A DNA stretch of 5,955 nucleotides, taken from Lachnospiraceae bacterium (GTDB lineage: Bacteria; Bacillota; Clostridia; Lachnospirales; Lachnospiraceae). Shown here piece after piece: positions 5,887-5,955 of this stretch. Under the pieces are notes generated by a model that worked only from the letters and a program-made list of their open reading frames with translations, made no database searches and had not been told where the DNA came from. Every line of letters begins with the position of its first letter. Position 1 is the stretch's first letter. A program made the translations under genes and the position numbers. Location of the stretch: positions 1 to 5,955 of the forward strand of contig VSOC01000187.1 of NCBI GenBank assembly GCA_009774615.1, in the 5' to 3' direction.

Positions 5887-5915
5887 GTTATATCACCAAT
5901 TGTTAGCACTGTCAA
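5887..5915 (-). promoter_or_regulatory. Sigma-A-type promoter of groESL
   Basis: On the minus strand TTGACA (5910-5915) is followed after 17 nt by TATAAC (5887-5892), one base from the -10 consensus. The DNA upstream of the CIRCE element (5930-5950) is a run of A and T that could serve as an UP element. The -35 box lies inside the CIRCE element, so bound HrcA would block RNA polymerase directly. Confidence 0.88.
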
Positions 5916-5929
5916 TAGGCGAGTGCTAA
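5903..5929. promoter_or_regulatory. CIRCE operator (HrcA binding site)
   Basis: TTAGCACTG (5903-5911), a 9-bp spacer, and GAGTGCTAA (5921-5929) match the CIRCE consensus TTAGCACTC-N9-GAGTGCTAA in 17 of 18 arm positions. The one deviation is at 5911. CIRCE is bound by the repressor HrcA, which is inactivated on heat shock and is itself kept active by GroEL in Bacillus, giving feedback control. The hrcA gene is not in this window. Confidence 0.95.
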
Positions 5930-5955
5930 TTTTTTATAAATTATTTGTAAACTGC

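Overview
The window reads as a stretch of low-to-moderate G+C Firmicutes chromosome, most likely Clostridia of the Lachnospiraceae type. The evidence is the clostridial-looking GroES, GroEL and IMP dehydrogenase sequences, strong AGGAGG-type ribosome binding sites, consensus TTGACA promoters, a CIRCE heat-shock operator and AT-rich intergenic DNA. The genus assignment is an inference from protein resemblance only. All five genes I can support lie on the minus strand, so transcription runs from right to left; the plus-strand open frames are antisense shadows.

Right part (3724-5955): the groES-groEL chaperonin operon. A sigma-A-type promoter overlaps a CIRCE operator (HrcA target), then groES (94 aa), a 121-bp spacer, groEL (540 aa) and a strong intrinsic terminator. 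Left of it, about 150 bp (3566-3713) without a gene are full of short inverted and direct repeats and are markedly more G+C-rich than the other spacers.

Middle part (2966-3533): a small two-helix membrane protein of unknown function (165 aa), resembling the DUF6106 family as I remember it, followed by an imperfect hairpin. Then comes guaB (484 aa; IMP dehydrogenase, the committed step to GMP) with its own promoter, a leader of about 135 nt that is A-rich towards the gene, and a hairpin terminator. A chaperonin operon followed by guaB is a known clostridial gene order.

Left part (1-1000): the first 315 codons of an AAA15/COG1106-type ATPase (AAA_21-like) with its own near-consensus promoter, running off the window edge. 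It is far more AT-rich than guaB or groEL and is the only gene here that looks accessory. Relatives of this family occur in phage-defence and abortive-infection loci, but its partner genes, if any, lie outside the window.

Most of the window is ordinary housekeeping DNA. The points worth a second look are the partial ATPase, the repeat-rich block downstream of groEL, and the way the CIRCE arm mismatch creates a perfect -35 hexamer.
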